Of a stretch of 10,278 nt of DNA, positions 7,782-10,278 are shown in pieces; within the stretch, counting starts at the first letter, position 1, and every line of letters begins with the position of its first letter. This DNA comes from Thermodesulfatator sp. (GTDB taxonomy: Bacteria; Desulfobacterota; Thermodesulfobacteria; Thermodesulfobacteriales; Thermodesulfobacteriaceae), in assembly GCA_027036915.1 (NCBI GenBank), contig JALWCD010000049.1, forward strand, positions 1 through 10,278, read 5' to 3'. A model generated the notes under the pieces. It searched no databases. It saw nothing but the letters and a program-made list of their open reading frames with translations, and was not told the origin of the DNA. Made by a program: the position numbers and the translations under genes.

Positions 7782-8113
7782 CGCCTGAAGGCCTCAGCCA
7801 GTTTTCGCGCCAGTTCGTCCGGCGAAAGCTCCAGGACGGCCCGCCGGGGAATGAAGACGAAATCGCACCCCGGAGGAAAAATCTCCTTGTGACGACGGAA
7901 GGTCTCCCGGAGGATTCTCTTTATGCGATTGCGCACCACCGCCCTGCCCACCTTCCTTGAGACCGCAAAACCGATTCTCCGCCAGGGACGACCGTTTTCC
8001 GCATAGACGATCCGGAGATAGGGCAGATCGAGCCGGCGTCCTTCCCGGAAGACCCGTTCGAAGTCCCGTTTGCGGGAAAGTCTTTCGGCCCGGGAAAGCC
8101 CCTCACGTTTCAA
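7775..8113 (-). CDS. rnpA: Ribonuclease P protein component RnpA
   Basis: RnpA is the protein subunit of RNase P and helps the catalytic RNA bind and cleave pre-tRNA 5' leaders. The signature RNR box is present (VGRAVVRNRIKRILRETFRR), preceded by RLSRKRDFERVFREGRR and RIGFAVSRKVG as in the family. From TTG 8113 the product is 112 aa, the usual size. This start lies 2 bases after the rpmH stop (TAACCTTG) and lacks a clear Shine-Dalgarno, which suggests translational coupling to rpmH. An in-frame GTG at 8209, inside rpmH, would give 144 aa. Its extra 32 residues are Gln-rich and do not resemble RnpA, so I prefer the short form. The 3' end overlaps yidD by 7 bases. The gene call is firm, the start is not. 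Confidence 0.95.
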   Translation of the reverse strand: MKREGLSRAERLSRKRDFERVFREGRRLDLPYLRIVYAENGRPWRRIGFAVSRKVGRAVVRNRIKRILRETFRRHKEIFPPGCDFVFIPRRAVLELSPDELARKLAEAFRRC

Positions 8114-8115
8114 GG

Positions 8116-8250
8116 TTAAACCGTAAGCCGCCAGCGTCCCTTGCGCCTGCGATTCTTGAGGATCCTGCGGCCGGAACGCGTGCTCATTCTGGCCCGAAAA
8201 CCGTGACACCGTTTGCGTTTGATCCGACTGGGCTGATAGGTCCTTTTCAT
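8116..8250 (-). CDS. rpmH: 50S ribosomal protein L34
   Basis: This is the small basic protein of the large ribosomal subunit. I translated 44 codons from ATG 8250: it begins [20 protein letters not shown], continues [19 protein letters not shown] and ends WRLTV. This is the near-invariant L34 pattern (KRTYQPS, HGFRARM, GRRIL..RRRKGR). GGAGG lies 9 bases upstream. It heads the rpmH-rnpA-yidD-yidC-jag-mnmE cluster. One small deviation: the segment R-K-R-C-H-G has Cys where many homologs have a basic or small residue. The gene is very secure. Confidence 0.98.
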   Translation of the reverse strand: MKRTYQPSRIKRKRCHGFRARMSTRSGRRILKNRRRKGRWRLTV

Positions 8251-8310
8251 GGCTCGTCGCCTCCGCCGTAGCTGTTAAAGTCCAGAATATGGAATAAAAT
8301 GTTTGCCCTA

Positions 8311-8339
8311 AATAAAACCGCCCGGGGGAAGAATGTCAA
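8311..8339 (-). promoter_or_regulatory. Sigma70-type promoter of the rpmH cluster
   Basis: On the minus strand a perfect TTGACA (8339-8334) is followed by a 17-base spacer and TTTATT (8316-8311, 4/6). The predicted start is near 8304, giving a leader of about 54 bases with GGAGG at 8264-8260. The -35 box overlaps the first codons of the divergent trpC, so transcription of the two units may interfere. Confidence 0.65.
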
Positions 8340-9109
8340 CGGCGCAGGTTTTTCTGGCCCGGATCCTGGAGAACAAGCGGGAGGAAATCGCCCGGCGCCG
8401 GGAGCGCGGGCTCTTCTTCCGGCCCTTCTGGGAGGCTCCCCGGAGGGATTTTGAGGGGGCCATCCGGAGAAGGGGCCTTACCCTCATTGCGGAAGTCAAA
8501 CGGGCCTCCCCCTCCAGAGGTCTTCTTTGCCCGGACTTCGATCCCGTGCGTCTGGCCAGAGCTTACGTCCGGGGAGGGGCCGGAGCCATCTCCGTGATAA
8601 CCGACGAACCCTTCTTCAAGGGTTCCCTGGAATATCTGGCCGCGGTGAGGGCGGCCGTGGACCTTCCCCTCCTTCGCAAGGATTTCATCCTGGACCCGGT
8701 TCAGATCGAGGAGGCCCGGGCCTTCGGGGCCGACGCCGTGCTTCTTATCGTGGCCGCCCTGCAACCAGAGGAACTGCGCGAACTTCTTAGCTACACGCGC
8801 CGCTTGGGGCTTTCGGCCCTGGTGGAGGTCCACGACGAGGAAGAGCTGGAGGTGGCCCTTTCGGCCGGAGCCCCGGTCATCGGTATCAACAACCGCAACC
8901 TCCACACCTTCGAGGTCTCGGTGGAGACCACCTTTCGACTGCTGAAGGCCGTGCCCGGAGATCGGCCGGTGGTCTCCGAAAGCGGGCTTTCAGGGCCCGA
9001 GGCCCTCAAGCGTCTGGCCGAAGCCGGGGTGGCCGGCGCCCTTATAGGAGAGGCCCTGGTGAAAAGCCCGGATCCGGAAGCCCTTTTAAAAAGCTGGCGA
9101 ATAAGCTAA
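8333..9109 (+). CDS. trpC: Indole-3-glycerol phosphate synthase TrpC
   Basis: TrpC closes the indole ring in tryptophan synthesis, converting CdRP to indole-3-glycerol phosphate with loss of CO2 and water. The 258-aa length matches the stand-alone enzyme (no TrpF fusion). The TIM-barrel active-site residues are all present: Glu54 and Lys56 in AEVKRASPSRG, Lys116 in LLRKDFI, Glu165 in LVEVH, Asn186 in GINNRNL, and Glu216/Ser217 in VVSESG. The phosphate-binding GALIGEALVKS follows near the C-terminus. ATG 8333 follows a G-rich run (GGGGGAAGA) that may act as a close-set Shine-Dalgarno. No other trp gene is in the window, and I see no trp leader peptide or attenuator upstream. It is divergent from rpmH. 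Confidence 0.97.
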   Translation: MSTAQVFLARILENKREEIARRRERGLFFRPFWEAPRRDFEGAIRRRGLTLIAEVKRASPSRGLLCPDFDPVRLARAYVRGGAGAISVITDEPFFKGSLEYLAAVRAAVDLPLLRKDFILDPVQIEEARAFGADAVLLIVAALQPEELRELLSYTRRLGLSALVEVHDEEELEVALSAGAPVIGINNRNLHTFEVSVETTFRLLKAVPGDRPVVSESGLSGPEALKRLAEAGVAGALIGEALVKSPDPEALLKSWRIS

Positions 9110-9120
9110 CCCCAAAACCA

Positions 9121-9241
9121 TAAAGAGAGTTCTCCTCCCCCTCTGGGGGAGGCGGGGAGGGGGTGAAAAAAATCCGCTAGTTTCTCCCTCTCCTACCCCC
9201 TCTCAAAGGGAGGAGAATTGAATTATGCAAAAGTCTCTTTA
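9121..9241. repeat. Intergenic imperfect inverted-repeat element (REP/MITE-like)
   Basis: Exact ends TAAAGAGA (9121-9128) and TCTCTTTA (9234-9241) are inverted. Just inside, AGTTCTCCTCCC (9128-9139) faces GGGAGGAGAATT (9208-9219), matching at 11 of 12. The left half holds a perfect 8-bp GC hairpin (CCTCCCCC/GGGGGAGG, loop TCT, 9134-9152). The arrangement resembles short non-coding palindromic elements spread in bacterial genomes. It carries no ORF or T-tract that would make it a standard terminator for trpC. Copies elsewhere cannot be checked from this window. Confidence 0.55.
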
Positions 9242-9302
9242 AAGATATTTTTCTAAATTGTATCAACCTTATTACACTATACATATCCACTCTTACCAAG
9301 GC

Positions 9303-9329
9303 TTGACGAAAAATTTATCGAAGTATACT
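9303..9329 (+). promoter_or_regulatory. Candidate promoter of the histidine kinase
   Basis: TTGACG (9303-9308, 5/6) and TATACT (9324-9329, 5/6) are separated by 15 bases, shorter than the ideal 17. It would start transcripts only about 8-9 bases before ATG 9345. A weaker alternative is TTGTAT at 9258 with an AT-rich region downstream. Confidence 0.4.
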
Positions 9330-9344
9330 CTCACCTGAAGAAAG

Positions 9345-10278
9345 ATGTTCACTTCGCTTCAAAGACGTATTCTTGCTTTATATGGTTTGTCTTTTCTGAT
9401 TTTAGCTTCTACTTCCAGTCTTCTGGGCTGGCATTTCATTCGCAAGCTCCTCTGGCACCAGGCCGAGCTTCAACTCCAGACCGCTTTTTACGACTTAAAA
9501 CAGAGCGTGCGAGAGGCCGAATTTCGTTACCGTTTGAGCTTACTTCAGGGAATATCCCAAACCGAGGCCCGTTTTCTGGCCCTCAACGATTTGACCTCCA
9601 AACTCCGGGAAATTTTTTCTGGAAGTCCATGGCTCTGGGAGATTCGGAGCGAGAAGAACGTTCTTGCAGGCTCGAACCCGCTTCCCCACAGGGGCATCTC
9701 CCCTCTTTATCGGGTCCTGTACAATTCTGAACTCAAGATCGAATTGGCCCTGGCTTACAATCCGCAAATTCTTCACCAATTTTTGAGAAGTTACTTACGT
9801 ACTTATTGGATAAGCGTAGCTGTCCTTTATTTTCTCTTTCTTTCTACTCTTTATTTGGCTTATCTAGCCTGGTTCCGAAGACCTCTCCATCGGGTGATGA
9901 AAGCTTTAGAAAAGGGAGAAGAGCTTCCCTCTGTAGGGTTAAAGGAAATCGATCTCCTGGTGCAAAAAATCCGGGAATCCTTCAAAAGAGAACGAGAATT
10001 TACTCAAAGGCTGGCCTTTTCGGAAAAGATGACGGCCCTGGGAACTTTAGCGGGAGGTTACGCCCATGAATTCAATAACCTTCTGCAAATGATTTCAGGC
10101 TATCTTCAGCTGGCCCGGGCTTTTCTTAAGGAGGGGAACACAGAGAAGGCTTTAGAAAAGCTGGAAAAAGCCGAAAAGGCCGTTCTCAAAGGCTCAGAAC
10201 TTTCCTCTCGTATACTGGGGTTAGCCCGTTCGAAGAAAATCGAAAAAGTCAAAACCAAATCACTTATCTTCAAAAAAA
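9345..10278 (+). CDS. Membrane sensor histidine kinase, C-terminus cut by window edge
   Basis: I translated 311 codons from ATG 9345 with no stop. TM1 is at about 9-31, an extracytoplasmic sensor region at about 32-150, and TM2 at about 152-177. A short HAMP-like linker begins at FRRPLHRVMKALE (about 177-189), followed by a helical dimerisation segment. The H-box is clear: EKMTALGTLAGGYAHEFNN, then LLQMISGYLQLA, with phosphoacceptor His241. This matches the NtrB-like HEFNN class of HisKA kinases. The ATP-binding domain (N, G1 and G2 boxes) lies beyond the window. The sensor region matches no family I can name, so the signal is unknown. The start has a weak GAAG-type ribosome site. Its partner regulator is not visible. 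The gene is clearly more AT-rich than trpC. Confidence 0.92.
   Translation, partial: MFTSLQRRILALYGLSFLILASTSSLLGWHFIRKLLWHQAELQLQTAFYDLKQSVREAEFRYRLSLLQGISQTEARFLALNDLTSKLREIFSGSPWLWEIRSEKNVLAGSNPLPHRGISPLYRVLYNSELKIELALAYNPQILHQFLRSYLRTYWISVAVLYFLFLSTLYLAYLAWFRRPLHRVMKALEKGEELPSVGLKEIDLLVQKIRESFKREREFTQRLAFSEKMTALGTLAGGYAHEFNNLLQMISGYLQLARAFLKEGNTEKALEKLEKAEKAVLKGSELSSRILGLARSKKIEKVKTKSLIFKK

Noticed and set aside
9282..9290. DnaA-box-like ATATCCACT suggesting an origin
   Set aside because: It is a single 7/9 match. No cluster of boxes or dnaA gene is visible, so it does not support oriC.

Overview
The window looks like chromosomal core sequence from a thermophilic Gram-negative bacterium. 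The evidence is a full-length YidC with a large periplasmic domain, Arg/Glu-rich proteins, high G+C in most core genes, and an archaeal-style ThiD-ThiN fusion. A member of the Thermodesulfobacteria or a similar deep-branching thermophile is my best guess, but that is inference from style, not a database match.

Layout. Positions 1-1231 (minus) hold the N-terminal part of a methyl-accepting chemotaxis receptor cut by the window edge. An AT-rich spacer (1232-1435) follows. Then comes thiDN (minus, 1436-2752), a bifunctional thiamine-synthesis enzyme. Divergent from it is a plus-strand gene (2843-3880) encoding a long, near-perfect heptad coiled coil fused to a PD-(D/E)XK nuclease-like domain. 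Its coding DNA is a tandem array with an 84-bp higher-order unit, and it converges on mnmE with a single base between the two stop codons.

The central block, 8250 down to 3882 on the minus strand, is the classical oriC-proximal cluster rpmH-rnpA-yidD-yidC-jag(khpB)-mnmE. It encodes ribosomal protein L34, the RNase P protein, a membrane-insertion factor, the YidC insertase, an RNA-binding protein and a tRNA wobble-uridine GTPase. Nearly every junction overlaps or touches (ATGA, GTGA, TGATG and a 7-bp overlap), so translation is probably coupled from rpmH to mnmE. A sigma70-type promoter with a perfect TTGACA lies upstream of rpmH, inside the start of the divergent gene trpC. In many bacteria dnaA sits upstream of rpmH; here trpC (8333-9109, plus) occupies that place.

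Beyond trpC there is a noncoding gap of 235 bp. It contains a roughly 120-bp imperfect inverted-repeat element with a GC-rich hairpin and G-runs, then AT-rich sequence with a candidate promoter. A membrane sensor histidine kinase (9345 to the window end) follows and is truncated by the edge. The chemoreceptor, the kinase and their flanks are visibly more AT-rich than the 1436-9109 block. I see no tRNA, rRNA, CRISPR array, transposase or phage gene. The most unusual items are the repeat-built coiled-coil nuclease-like gene, the ThiDN fusion, the intergenic inverted-repeat element, and the long open rnpA frame running through rpmH.
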